Assembly (NCBI RefSeq): GCF_947487575.1
Contig: NZ_CANKXG010000005.1
Span: 1 to 64,000 of the forward strand
Source: an uncultured Algibacter sp.
Lineage (GTDB): Bacteria > Bacteroidota > Bacteroidia > Flavobacteriales > Flavobacteriaceae
Length of the DNA: 64,000 nucleotides
Reading direction: 5' to 3'
Each line of letters opens with the position of its first letter. Positions within the stretch are counted from its first letter, which is position 1. Of this stretch, positions 32,955 through 42,232 are shown one piece after another. The notes beneath the pieces are model-generated. The model did no database searches. It had not been told where the DNA came from and saw nothing but the letters and a program-made list of their open reading frames with translations. The translations under genes and the position numbers were made by a program.

Positions 32955-35111
32955 CTATTTCGTGCCTATATAAAATGTGCTAATTAGAGGTTTTAAACCA
33001 CTATCTATTATATTTATAATATAATAATAAGTTCCTGTGGGAACTTTATCTGATGATCCAATAGAACTACTACTAGACCTGCCATTCCAATTATTTTGAT
33101 AATTATCTGAATGATAAATTTGCGCACCCCAACGATTAAATATTTTCAAATCTACTATAAAGTCACAACCTTTAATTTCATTTATTGTAAAATATTCATT
33201 CCATTCATCTTGGTTTGGTGTTACTACTTTAGAGATGGTTATTTGACTACCATCAAAAACTTGATTAGACGGTACTGTTATAACTTGTACAAAATCTGCA
33301 ATAGTGCGGCCACAGGCATCGGTAAAATTCCAAGTATTAGTATAGGTTCCTTCATAATCACAATCACTATTCTGAACAAAATCTCCAGACGTTTTAATGA
33401 TATTAAAATTACATTTATCTGGAATAGGGAATAAGGCTTGGGCATCCCTTAAATTATTTGGGTTGCCAATAACCAATGTTCTGTCTAAGCTCCCAATAGG
33501 AGTCTCCCATACTGCAATGGGTTGGTTTATGTTTATTAATAACGGATTCCCGAGTTGACAATCATCCAACTCATCAGAGCTAAAGGTTGTAAACATATTT
33601 GGGTTTTCTTCGCCATTATAAGTTGCCGTAAATAGAAGCTCTAGCTCTAGATTGCAAGTGTCTTCAAGAAAATAGCAGGCCGTGTTAACTCTTAACTCAA
33701 ATTGAATATTTAGGGTTGGGGATCCTATATCAAGTAACCCGTCTTCAATAAAAAACTCTAAAAGCCTTGTATTTGTATCATAATTATAACTCACTCCATC
33801 AGGTAAATTATCGGCAGAAACAAATTCTACGTTTGTTGGTATGGTTTCAGAAAGTATAACATTAAGAGCATTATCATTTCCTGTATTAGAAAAGTTAAAT
33901 TCAAATGTTATTAAATCACCAGCATTAGTAATGTTCTCAAAGGCATTCGAACTAATTTCTAAAGGATAAAGGCTAGGGGACCAAACCTCAATAGCTAACC
34001 CTATTAAAAACAAACTATATGTTTCTTGGGCAGAAGCAAGCCGAATAGTGGCAGAAGATTGGTTATTCCCGATAATATTATTATCTGTATTATCGAGTCT
34101 AAAAACAGCAGCATCAAAACCTAGTGTATTCAAACTGGCTGGATTTCTATCTGTAAAGTTTGCGTTTTCTAATGTAATTCTACTATTAAAAAAATTGAAT
34201 GAATTCCTTAAAGGCGCTGTGATATCTACAAATTCATCAGCAATATTTTGTATTTGAAATCGGTCTCCAATTAAACTTCTATCACCTTCCAAAGACCCAA
34301 TTAAAGTATTTACATTTACAGAACCCGTTGGAACAGTTCGGAAACCAGAAAAATTAATATCATAATTATTAAAATCTCTGGTAATATGTGCATATCCATC
34401 AAAAATGCTCACATTTTTTGAAACAAGCCCTGGACTTTCATAAACATATACAATTTGCCAGCCTCCCGAAGTCCCTGTATTTCCTGAGCCGTGTTGGAAT
34501 AAAAACCCGGTTTTGGCTTCAACATTAGCAACTTGATATGTTCCGTACGGGCTCTCCAGATTTGCTACTAAATTTGTAATATCTTTAAAACAAACATATG
34601 GGTCGTTACTAAAATGAAAGTCTCTTCCGCGGTAAAGTACCTCGTCTGCGCTTAATGTTTCATAACTGGTCTCACCCGGAAGCATTAATTTAATATCATT
34701 AAAATTCCAGTCGGGTTGATTATCTTCTCCACCTTCATTTTCTTTATCAGCCGCCGCCCAATATAGAAATGCTTTTTTTATGTTCAGACAAACTAAATCT
34801 GGATGCGGATTTACAAAATTGGCACTACTGGAATTAAAAGTGGAGTTATCTGAATCAATATCAACATAAACATTATCAAAAAAGCTATGGTTATCACTTT
34901 CACCATTGTAATTTTCAGTTGCTGTTCTAGATAATACATTGTTGGCAATCATCGTGAAATCGCCATTTATCATCTCATTAAACCGTGGGGAAAATTCTTT
35001 TTGAATTTGGGAGAAACTGGTAAAAGAAAAAGTAAAAAAACTAATACATAAAAGTATAACTATTTGTTTGTTTAATGGGTGTTTAAGTATATGTGTAAAA
35101 CAGTTACCCAT
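32955..35111 (-). CDS. Secreted protein with T9SS type B sorting domain and DUF11-like repeat
   Basis: 718 residues. N-terminal signal (about 15-35, hydrophobic, ends FTSFSQ). Residues about 40-365 form an unrecognised strand-rich domain with FLYWAAADKENEG and KTGFLFQHGSG. At about 385-480 is a DUF11-like segment (ISSNAFENITNAGDLITFEF), then a Cys-containing HYR-like region. The C-terminal 85 residues are the gliding/T9SS type B (CHU_C) domain: VVTPNQDEWNEYF, LKIFNRWGAQIYHS, NWNGR, VPTGTYYYIINI. Exported by the type IX system and probably surface-attached; adhesin-like role is inference. Confidence 0.88.
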   Translation of the reverse strand: MGNCFTHILKHPLNKQIVILLCISFFTFSFTSFSQIQKEFSPRFNEMINGDFTMIANNVLSRTATENYNGESDNHSFFDNVYVDIDSDNSTFNSSSANFVNPHPDLVCLNIKKAFLYWAAADKENEGGEDNQPDWNFNDIKLMLPGETSYETLSADEVLYRGRDFHFSNDPYVCFKDITNLVANLESPYGTYQVANVEAKTGFLFQHGSGNTGTSGGWQIVYVYESPGLVSKNVSIFDGYAHITRDFNNYDINFSGFRTVPTGSVNVNTLIGSLEGDRSLIGDRFQIQNIADEFVDITAPLRNSFNFFNSRITLENANFTDRNPASLNTLGFDAAVFRLDNTDNNIIGNNQSSATIRLASAQETYSLFLIGLAIEVWSPSLYPLEISSNAFENITNAGDLITFEFNFSNTGNDNALNVILSETIPTNVEFVSADNLPDGVSYNYDTNTRLLEFFIEDGLLDIGSPTLNIQFELRVNTACYFLEDTCNLELELLFTATYNGEENPNMFTTFSSDELDDCQLGNPLLININQPIAVWETPIGSLDRTLVIGNPNNLRDAQALFPIPDKCNFNIIKTSGDFVQNSDCDYEGTYTNTWNFTDACGRTIADFVQVITVPSNQVFDGSQITISKVVTPNQDEWNEYFTINEIKGCDFIVDLKIFNRWGAQIYHSDNYQNNWNGRSSSSSIGSSDKVPTGTYYYIINIIDSGLKPLISTFYIGTK

Positions 35112-35146
35112 TGTGAGCGTAATTCGTTTTAAATGAATGAAATAAA

Positions 35147-35297
35147 CTTGTAAATTGAGTTCGCCTAAAAAGTTTAAAAAATACTTAGTTGTTACATTGA
35201 GCGCAGTCGAAATGCATTGAAATTTAGGATTATAAGTTTTTTGACTGCGCTTAAAATGACATTTAATATTGCTTTTTAAGCTGACTCAATTTACAAG
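35147..35297. repeat. 150-base near-palindromic intergenic element
   Basis: CTTGTAAATTGAGT (35147-35160) is perfectly repeated in inverse at 35284-35297, and the pairing continues inward with few mismatches through TAAAAAG. Inside lie CATTGAGCGCAGTCGAAATG (35195-35214) and the inverse GACTGCGCT. It lies between the divergent-free minus genes M42 peptidase and T9SS protein, and shows no coding potential. Confidence 0.55.
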
Positions 35298-35315
35298 TCT
35301 TAAAATACATATTTT

Positions 35316-36404
35316 TTACTTAAAATAGCTAAATGTTTCACCGTCTTCTATTTTAAGTAAAGTTTCATAAATTAGTTTAATTACGTTCTCAACATCTTCT
35401 TTATGCACCATTTCTACAGTCGTGTGCATATAACGTAGCGGTAACGAAATTAAAGCAGAAGCAACACCGCCATTACTATAAGCAAAAGCATCAGTATCTG
35501 TTCCTGTAGCCCTAGATAACGCAGAACGCTGAAAAGGAATTTTTTTAGCCTCGGCAGTATCCGTAATTAAATCACGAAGTTTTTGTTGTACTGCTGGTGC
35601 ATAAGCCACAACAGGACCTTTTCCAATTTCTAAATGCCCCGCTTTTTTCTTTTCAATCATTGGGGTAGTGGTATCGTGCGTTACATCGGTAACTATCGCT
35701 ACATTAGGTTTTATAGTTTGGGTAATCATTTCTGCACCACGCAAACCAATTTCTTCTTGCACAGCGTTTGTAACGTAAAGCCCAAAAGGCAATTCTTTTT
35801 TGTTTTCTTTAAGTAGCCTAGCAACCTCAGCAATCATAAAACCACCCATACGGTTATCAATAGCACGACAAACAAATTTATCGCCGTTTAAAATATGAAA
35901 CTCATCAGGGTATGTAATTACACAACCAACATGTACACCAAGTTTTTCAACCTCATCTTTAGTTGCGCAACCACAATCAATAAAAATATTATCTGGTTTT
36001 GGAGGTTCCTCTTTAGCACGGTTTCTAGTATGTATTGCAGGCCAGCCAAAAACACCTTTTACAATGCCTTTTTTGGTATGGATATTAACCACCTTACTTG
36101 GTGCAATTTGGTGGTCACTACCACCATTTCTAATCACATAAATTAATCCGTTATCCGAAATATAATTAACATACCACGAAATTTCATCAGCATGTCCCTC
36201 AATAACCACTTTGTATTTTGCTTTTGGGTTTATTACACCAACAGCAGTGCCGTAAGTATCTGTAATAAATTCATCTACATACGGTTTTAAATAATCCATC
36301 CACAGCTTTTGTCCGTCCCATTCATAACCAGTAGGTGCTGCATTATTCAAATATTTTTCTAAAAAGTCCATCGACTTTTTGTTTAAGATGCTCTTCTTTG
36401 TCAT
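35316..36404 (-). CDS. M42 family metallopeptidase (glutamyl aminopeptidase/endoglucanase type)
   Basis: 362 residues. Two-metal aminopeptidase: VIEGHADEISW (His and Asp ligands), CRAIDNRMGGF (bridging Asp), AVQEEIGLRGA (catalytic Glu and metal Glu), VTDVTHDT, and RYMHTTVEMVHKED (last His). M42 enzymes form dodecameric shells that trim peptides in the cytosol; some were annotated as cellulase M. The protein lacks a signal peptide. Transcribed toward the T9SS gene but separated by the palindromic element. Confidence 0.92.
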   Translation of the reverse strand: MTKKSILNKKSMDFLEKYLNNAAPTGYEWDGQKLWMDYLKPYVDEFITDTYGTAVGVINPKAKYKVVIEGHADEISWYVNYISDNGLIYVIRNGGSDHQIAPSKVVNIHTKKGIVKGVFGWPAIHTRNRAKEEPPKPDNIFIDCGCATKDEVEKLGVHVGCVITYPDEFHILNGDKFVCRAIDNRMGGFMIAEVARLLKENKKELPFGLYVTNAVQEEIGLRGAEMITQTIKPNVAIVTDVTHDTTTPMIEKKKAGHLEIGKGPVVAYAPAVQQKLRDLITDTAEAKKIPFQRSALSRATGTDTDAFAYSNGGVASALISLPLRYMHTTVEMVHKEDVENVIKLIYETLLKIEDGETFSYFK

Positions 36405-36485
36405 TTATAAAAAGTTTTGCACTAAAATAATAATATAAAACGTAAATGAATAGTTTAAGTAGATTCTTATCATGAAAAATTTTTG

Positions 36486-36571
36486 AAGGTTAGCATAAGT
36501 ACTCGTACCTACTTCGTCTGCCTTTGGGCTTTCTATTGCAATCCCTAATGCAGGTTTTTGCTAGCTTATGT
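36486..36571. repeat. Intergenic repeat with inverted ends
   Basis: TTAGCATAAG near the left end is mirrored by CTAGCTTATG at the right end, with GGGCTTTCTATTGCAATCCC (a 20-base string with partial dyad) in the middle. This resembles a dispersed repeat type I recall from other flavobacteria. The gap 36405-36765 contains this repeat, the empty cassette arms, a promoter and no gene. Confidence 0.45.
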
Positions 36572-36592
36572 TTTAAACCGAAAACTGATTTA

Positions 36593-36682
36593 TTTTGGAG
36601 AAGTTCGTTTAACTAAACCATATATTAAACGTTTAATATCTGGCTTTAAACGAAGTTAGTTAATTTTTCTGACAAAGTTAAG
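36593..36682. repeat. Empty version of the cassette arms
   Basis: Left arm 36593-36613 is identical to 577-597 (21 of 21). Right arm 36646-36682 matches 1293-1329 at 34 of 37 positions, the three differences being C/T. The 32 bases between include the perfect palindrome ATATTAAACGTTTAATAT (36622-36639). The arms can pair with each other (AAGTTCGTTTAA with TTAAACGAAGTT). Confidence 0.6.
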
Positions 36683-36706
36683 TATTCCAGTATTTTCAAA
36701 TTTAAG

Positions 36707-36737
36707 TTTACTAGTTTTCAGAAATTCAGTATTTTTG
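36707..36737 (+). promoter_or_regulatory. Putative promoter for the DUF4294 gene
   Basis: TATTTTTG at 36730-36737 is a perfect TAnnTTTG -7 element; the -33 region (TTTA at 36707-36710, 19 bases upstream) is only near consensus. It lies about 28 bases before the ATG. Confidence 0.4.
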
Positions 36738-36765
36738 GCATAATAAATGCCCCAATATTTATTAG

Positions 36766-37440
36766 ATGGATTACTTAAAATACATATTCATAATTTTTCC
36801 TTTGATACTCTGTGCACAGATAGAGGAAGCCGAACAAGATTCCATACCCGAAAAGTATCTTATTATTGAGGGCGATTCAGTACCAAGAACAACAATAGAT
36901 TTAGATGAAGTGATGCTGCTTCATAAACTAAAATTTGATAGTAAAAAAGATAGAATTCGCTATTTAATTTTAAGACGTAAAACCATAAAGGTGTATCCGT
37001 ATGCTAAGCTTGCCGCAGAGCGTTTAGATTCTATGAATGTACGTTTGGCTGCACTTACCAAAAAACGCGATAAAAAACGCTATACTAAACGTATTCAGAA
37101 ATATATAGAAGGCGAGTTCTCTGATGAATTGAAAAAAATGACACGTACAGAAGGACAAATTTTAGTCAAGTTGATTCACAGACAAACTGGAAAAACGGCT
37201 TTTAGTTTAATTAAAGAATTGCGTAATGGCTGGCGTGCGTTTTGGTATAATACTACCGCAAGTATGTTCGATATTTCATTAAAACGTGAATTTGATCCAG
37301 AAAACGAAAAAGAAGATTATTTAATTGAGGATATCTTGCAACGTAACTTTCAAAGCGGACGTTTGGACCGTCAAAAACCTGCTATAGATTTTGATTTCTA
37401 TGATTTAACCAACAAATGGGTTCATCAGAAAACACCATAA
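36766..37440 (+). CDS. DUF4294 domain-containing protein
   Basis: 224 residues, signal peptide 1-17 (ends LCAQ). The DUF4294 region covers about 40-205: VMLLHKLKFDSKKDRIRYLI, KVYPYAKLAAERLDSM, EGEFSDELKKMTRTEGQILV, RQTGKTAFSLIKELRNGWRA. A Bacteroidota-specific family, probably periplasmic, without known activity. Lysine-rich helices suggest an elongated helical protein. The hemolysin III gene begins 3 bases after its stop. Confidence 0.87.
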   Translation: MDYLKYIFIIFPLILCAQIEEAEQDSIPEKYLIIEGDSVPRTTIDLDEVMLLHKLKFDSKKDRIRYLILRRKTIKVYPYAKLAAERLDSMNVRLAALTKKRDKKRYTKRIQKYIEGEFSDELKKMTRTEGQILVKLIHRQTGKTAFSLIKELRNGWRAFWYNTTASMFDISLKREFDPENEKEDYLIEDILQRNFQSGRLDRQKPAIDFDFYDLTNKWVHQKTP

Positions 37441-37443
37441 TAC

Positions 37444-38070
37444 ATGCGCATTCAATCGCCATTTGAAGAAAAACTAAATGCCATTACACATGCCATTGGT
37501 GCTTTGTTTGGTGTTTCAGCATTGGTATTACTTATAACATATAACACCAATAAAACAGATTGGAGTTTGTTTAGTGTTATAGTTTACGGAATTTCAATTA
37601 TTATTTTATTCACCGCATCTACATGCTATCATGCCGTAAAAGGGGAGAATCGCAAGCATTATTTTAGAGTTGTAGACCATATTAGTATTTATTTTTTAAT
37701 AGCAGGAACCTATACACCGGTTTGTTTAATAGCTTTGGAGCAAACTCTTGGGTGGACGCTCTTTTTTGTGGTTTGGGGAATTGCCGCTTTTGGTGTTATA
37801 TTAAAGTTGTTTTTTACAGGTAGGTTTGAGGTTTTTTCAACCTTGCTCTATTTAGTAATGGGGTGGCTAATTGTTTTTGATTTTTCTAATTTATCAAATA
37901 CTATTGGAGATAATGGTATATTGTTTTTATTTGCAGGTGGCTTAGCTTACACTGTTGGTATTGTGTTTTATGCCATACATAAGATTCCTTATAATCATGT
38001 AATTTGGCATCTTTTCGTATTAGCAGGTGCTATTTTTCACTTTTTTATGATTTTTTACTACGTAATCTAG
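37444..38070 (+). CDS. Hemolysin III family (PAQR-like) membrane protein
   Basis: 208 residues, seven membrane helices. Family motifs: EEKLNAITHAIGALFGVSAL, FTASTCYHAVKGENRK, DHISIYFLIAGTYTP, and the C-terminal HKIPYNHVIWHLFVLAGAIF with the conserved His residues that bind zinc in PAQR relatives. Bacterial members are not proven hemolysins; a lipid hydrolase or membrane-homeostasis role is suspected from the family. Likely co-transcribed with DUF4294. Confidence 0.92.
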   Translation: MRIQSPFEEKLNAITHAIGALFGVSALVLLITYNTNKTDWSLFSVIVYGISIIILFTASTCYHAVKGENRKHYFRVVDHISIYFLIAGTYTPVCLIALEQTLGWTLFFVVWGIAAFGVILKLFFTGRFEVFSTLLYLVMGWLIVFDFSNLSNTIGDNGILFLFAGGLAYTVGIVFYAIHKIPYNHVIWHLFVLAGAIFHFFMIFYYVI

Positions 38071-38077
38071 TAATAAA

Positions 38078-38833
38078 TCACTTTTTCTTAATCAATTTAA
38101 AAGATTGCTCTTTCCCATTTTGAATAATTTTTAAAATGTATACGCCTATGGACAAGCTACTTCCATTAAGTTCTAAATTATAAGTTTCGTTTCCTGCGTA
38201 CATGGTTATATTATTACTAGTTATTGAGCGTCCTAAAATATCATATAGCGTATAATCTAGAGGTATACTTTCATCCAAAGCAACCAATCTTAGGGTGATA
38301 TTATCAACAAATGGATTTGGGTAAACAGATGCATTAAAACCATCTTCTTCATCAATAACTAAAAAAGGATCGGTTATAGAAATTTTTAGTTCACTTAAGC
38401 CATAGCAGTTTCCTCCATAATTTGAGTTTGGTGTAACTAAAACATATCGCGCTTTTACGGCATTAAAATCTGGTCCTTCATCACCTTCGTAGGTTGATAA
38501 TCCAGATGCTTGTTCCATATTAAATTCGCCTAGGTTCGTCCAAGTAACACCATCTAGCGAGTAATCTAAATGAAATGCGTTAATTCCAAAATTTAAATTT
38601 TTAGGCTCGTTAGCATTCCAAAATTTAGTTTCATTTAAAACATAATCATAACCTAAATCGTACATAATCCAATGTGTTTCTCCGTAGGATGCTATTGGAT
38701 TTTGAGATACTTCACAAGACACCCAACCGTCGTACCAACTTGTGCTATGTCTGTCTGGGTAGCATTGTGATTGTATGAATTGAATACTCAAAACAGCAAG
38801 TAGCAATATGTATATATTTTGTGTTTTCATCAT
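38078..38833 (-). CDS. Secreted discoidin-like protein with T9SS type A sorting domain
   Basis: 251 residues; signal peptide 1-22 (ends QSQ). Residues about 25-155 look like an F5/8 type C (discoidin-like) beta-sandwich: GETHWIMYDLGYDYVLNE, LDYSLDGVTWTNLGEF, KARYVLVTPN, CYGLSELKI. The C-terminal about 75 residues are a type A sorting domain: VYPNPFVDNITLRL, YTLYDILGRSI, GVYILKIIQNGKE with the final basic KKK. Third gene of the DUF1800 - DUF1501 operon, overlapping DUF1501 by 4 bases (ATGA). Confidence 0.88.
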   Translation of the reverse strand: MMKTQNIYILLLAVLSIQFIQSQCYPDRHSTSWYDGWVSCEVSQNPIASYGETHWIMYDLGYDYVLNETKFWNANEPKNLNFGINAFHLDYSLDGVTWTNLGEFNMEQASGLSTYEGDEGPDFNAVKARYVLVTPNSNYGGNCYGLSELKISITDPFLVIDEEDGFNASVYPNPFVDNITLRLVALDESIPLDYTLYDILGRSITSNNITMYAGNETYNLELNGSSLSIGVYILKIIQNGKEQSFKLIKKK

Positions 38834-40245
38834 GACATATTCATAAAACCTAATGGAGGAACACTAGAAGTTGTATCGTAAAAGTTTGAAATATTAGGAA
38901 GTACCGTTGTAAGTTCTGATGCTGGAACACCAAACCATAAAGCTAATTCTGCCATATATAGATCGGCAGAAGTAGTTGGAATAATTATACTACCATCAAA
39001 AACAAGATCGCTATTTAATGCTAAACTGGGGTAATTTCCATAAATTTCTTTTCCATTTACTGCACCTCCCATCATAAATGCATTTCCGCCCCAAGCGTGA
39101 TCTGTTCCATTACCGTTTGAGGTTAATGTTCTTGCAAAATCTGAAACACTAAATGTAGTTACACAATCATTTACATTTAACTCTGTCATGACATCATTAA
39201 AATATTTTAGTGCTGTATTGACTTCTGCTAGTTTGTTACTTTGATTAATTAAAAGCTCATCATGATGGTCCCAGCCTCCAATTTGCACAAAAAATATTTG
39301 CCTAGAGAATCCTAAAGTATCTCTTGAGGCTATCGTTTTTGCTACCATATTTAATTGAGCAGCCAAATTATTATATTCTGGAAGTTGTGTGTTAAAACTT
39401 GAAATAGCATCAACAGCAGCTTGAAATTCTAAATTAGCATCATTAGATTTTTTAATAGTGCTTTTATAAGCATTTTTAAAAACATCTTGATAATCTCTTT
39501 CTAGCATGGTATTTAAAGCAGTAGTTTTAAGGGTGTTAAAATGCCCAGATTCTCCATAACCATTAATGCCAATACTGCCATTATTACTAATGGTATAAGG
39601 AATAATATCATCACCACGCTGAAAAATGTTACTACCTCGTAAAGAGATATTCATTGAAATATTTTGGTTGGAATTCATAGATTGAACTAAATCTGCAATT
39701 TTTCCACCCCAACCAGTATTTGTTCTTTCATGTGGTCGTCCAGTTTGCCATTGCTGTATTTGGTCGGCATGCGAAAATAACCCTAAAGGTGTTTTAACAG
39801 CACCACTTTGTATATCTGTTTTTGTAGATGGCTCAATAAGGGTTCCAACGTTTGAAAGAAATGCCAAATTACCACTCTCAAAAATTTGTTGCATATCTGG
39901 CATGGATGGATGTAAACCAAAAGTTCGTCCATCTGAAGTATTAGGGTTTATTTGTAAAACATCATTTTGTGGAATTGCTAAATTTGATCTTGTGGTTGCA
40001 TATTCGTTATATTCAGTATTTCCTTTTGGGATTAGCATGTTAAACGAATCATTACCTCCTCCTAATAGAACACATACCATAGCTTTGTAATCGCCACCAA
40101 GAGTAATAAGTGATGAGTTATTCATGGCAGTTGCAGCCATGGCTTTTAGGTTTATTAAAGACGAAAATAATGTTGTATAGCCTAGGGCAGCACAAGAGTC
40201 TCCAATAAATTTTCTTCTAGAAATATGTTTTTTATGCTTTGTCAT
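38830..40245 (-). CDS. DUF1501 domain-containing protein with Tat signal
   Basis: 471 residues. The N-terminus SRRKFIGDSCAALGYTTLF is a twin-arginine signal, so the protein is exported folded. The DUF1501 body (about 50-465) shows VCVLLGGGNDSFNMLIP, FGLHPSMPDM, LFSHADQIQQWQTGRP, and GGWDHHDELLINQ, then FSVSDFARTLTSNGNGTDHAWGG with His and Asp residues that look like metal ligands of an alkaline-phosphatase/sulfatase-like fold. Enzyme activity is unproven. DUF1501 and DUF1800 genes are paired in many bacteria and here are 6 bases apart. Confidence 0.9.
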   Translation of the reverse strand: MTKHKKHISRRKFIGDSCAALGYTTLFSSLINLKAMAATAMNNSSLITLGGDYKAMVCVLLGGGNDSFNMLIPKGNTEYNEYATTRSNLAIPQNDVLQINPNTSDGRTFGLHPSMPDMQQIFESGNLAFLSNVGTLIEPSTKTDIQSGAVKTPLGLFSHADQIQQWQTGRPHERTNTGWGGKIADLVQSMNSNQNISMNISLRGSNIFQRGDDIIPYTISNNGSIGINGYGESGHFNTLKTTALNTMLERDYQDVFKNAYKSTIKKSNDANLEFQAAVDAISSFNTQLPEYNNLAAQLNMVAKTIASRDTLGFSRQIFFVQIGGWDHHDELLINQSNKLAEVNTALKYFNDVMTELNVNDCVTTFSVSDFARTLTSNGNGTDHAWGGNAFMMGGAVNGKEIYGNYPSLALNSDLVFDGSIIIPTTSADLYMAELALWFGVPASELTTVLPNISNFYDTTSSVPPLGFMNMS

Positions 40246-40251
40246 TTGGGG

Positions 40252-42060
40252 TTATTTAAGGATGGTGTAATCTGGACTTATTAATATAAGATATAAAGCC
40301 ATTTTTACTCTTAAATCGGTATATTGAAAATCTTCATTCCAGTCATTTACAATGGGGTCTACAGCATTTATTATAAGTTGTTTTGTTTCGTTTGATAATT
40401 GTCCACGAGTAAATAGTTTGTCTAATTGGTTAATGAGCACTTCACTATCTTTTGCATAATATTTTAAAGCTTCAAAATCTAGAGGTCTGCCTTCCATTTC
40501 CAAATCCCAAGTATCTAGAATTGAATAATATTGTGGAAAGGTCCATAAATTGACTTCATTTATATAATCAATACTAGTTGCAGAATTGTGTATTTCAAAT
40601 TCTGGACCTACTAAATTAGCACTTGTAAATTCTGAATTAGGTACGTAAGCTGGTAAGAAAAAATTGAATACATGTGGTGCTGCTAAAGGAGATTGTCCTG
40701 TGGCTTGATAAAAATTATAGCTAATGTTCCAGTTTTCACTCGTTTCATTATCTAAATCAAGCTGTCTGGCTACATTAAAGTAACGAAGCATAGGTTCAAT
40801 TAGTTTACCGCCAGAGGGGTTATCTATCCAACTGCAACTTCTAGCTTCTTCATCTAATAAAATGGTTTTTATAACAGCTTTCATATCTCCTCGAACACCT
40901 TTTGTATTATTAAAAGCAGAACTTACTCTAGATATATATGCTGATGAAGGGTTCGATTTTACTAATTGTTGAATAAGACGTATCGCTATAAACGGACCAA
41001 CATTTTGATGATTAAACAAATTATCAATAGCAGAATCGATGTCTTGCATTCCTGACTGCCCACTTGGTACTACTTGATCGTTAAGTAAACGTTTTTCGCC
41101 AGGTTCATGAAATTCATCATACATAACCATAGGGATATCTTTTACAGCCAAATAGTGGCCTACACCAAAGCGAGTTGTTACACCCCAAGGATTCTCCATG
41201 ACATCAGCAGGGCCAAGACCTGTGAAAATTTTTGCAAATTCTTTTATGTCAGCATTATTATAAGTTGGAATACGGTCCCCATTACCATCTAAAACATAGC
41301 TTCCATTTTGGTTTAACTCATAAAGGCCTATAGAGAATAATTGCATAATTTCTCTGGCAAAATTTTCATCAGGATGTGTATTTTCTTCTGGATTACTTTT
41401 TGGGTTGTTATAATGACTTAAATAAATGCCCATCATTGGGTGTAATGTTATTTCTCTAAGTATATTTTTGAAATTCCCAAAAGCATTATCTTTTAAAACA
41501 TCGTAGAAATCTCCTAAACCTACACCATAATCACCAATATTAGAATTTCTAGATATTACAATAATTTCACTTAACGCTAAGGCAATTCTTTGTCTAAGTA
41601 AGTCTTGGTTACCAATATTGCTTTCCCACCATGCATATTGAAAGTGAGGCCAATAGGGGCCAAAATAATCATCTTCATTACCACCGTTTGTTACAAACCT
41701 ATCAAGAGCTTTATCGTAAACGGTTTGAGTTAATTCGCCCATTGATGGGGAGTCTAAATCAAATTGATTATCAATCCAATCTTCAAATGGGTTTTCAGCA
41801 ACTGTTTTTATATAATCTAAGTCAGTTCCAAAAGTTGCTTGTGCCAAAAAACGAGATGTTTCTAATAAACGTCCATCTAAACCAGTCCCATTTATTGTGT
41901 TTTCACCGCTGGCTGTTTCATTCCAATTTAAACGATTTTCTTGACTACTAGAGGTAACTGTAATACCATTGCTATGGCCAGCACCCAAATAGTCACTATA
42001 TTCTTGCGAAAAGAAACAAATAGGAAACCATAAAAAAAGGTAGAGTATGGGTTTTTTCAT
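40252..42060 (-). CDS. DUF1800 domain-containing secreted protein
   Basis: 602 residues; signal peptide 1-19 (CFFSQ). The DUF1800 region starts near SRFLAQATFGTDLDYIKTVAE and continues through LRQRIALALSEIIVIS, LREITLHPMMGIYLSHYNN, HPDENFAREIMQLFSIGLYE, and ADIKEFAKIFTGLG. This helical family of unknown function is nearly always encoded next to DUF1501. First gene of the three-gene operon. On the minus strand a TAAATTTG element (plus positions 42119-42126) lies about 52 bases before the predicted start of the leader and could be the -7 box. Confidence 0.9.
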   Translation of the reverse strand: MKKPILYLFLWFPICFFSQEYSDYLGAGHSNGITVTSSSQENRLNWNETASGENTINGTGLDGRLLETSRFLAQATFGTDLDYIKTVAENPFEDWIDNQFDLDSPSMGELTQTVYDKALDRFVTNGGNEDDYFGPYWPHFQYAWWESNIGNQDLLRQRIALALSEIIVISRNSNIGDYGVGLGDFYDVLKDNAFGNFKNILREITLHPMMGIYLSHYNNPKSNPEENTHPDENFAREIMQLFSIGLYELNQNGSYVLDGNGDRIPTYNNADIKEFAKIFTGLGPADVMENPWGVTTRFGVGHYLAVKDIPMVMYDEFHEPGEKRLLNDQVVPSGQSGMQDIDSAIDNLFNHQNVGPFIAIRLIQQLVKSNPSSAYISRVSSAFNNTKGVRGDMKAVIKTILLDEEARSCSWIDNPSGGKLIEPMLRYFNVARQLDLDNETSENWNISYNFYQATGQSPLAAPHVFNFFLPAYVPNSEFTSANLVGPEFEIHNSATSIDYINEVNLWTFPQYYSILDTWDLEMEGRPLDFEALKYYAKDSEVLINQLDKLFTRGQLSNETKQLIINAVDPIVNDWNEDFQYTDLRVKMALYLILISPDYTILK

Positions 42061-42232
42061 ATTACAATCTTTTAAAGCTGTTATTTGTTATTGTAGGTTA
42101 ATAAGACAACTTGGGAGTCAAATTTAGTTAAAAATCAGTTAATTGGTGTAATTTTTCGATAAACGGTAAATTCACTTTATATTAACATTATTAATTCATT
42201 TTTATTGTTTACTTTGAATTTTAAATTTAATT

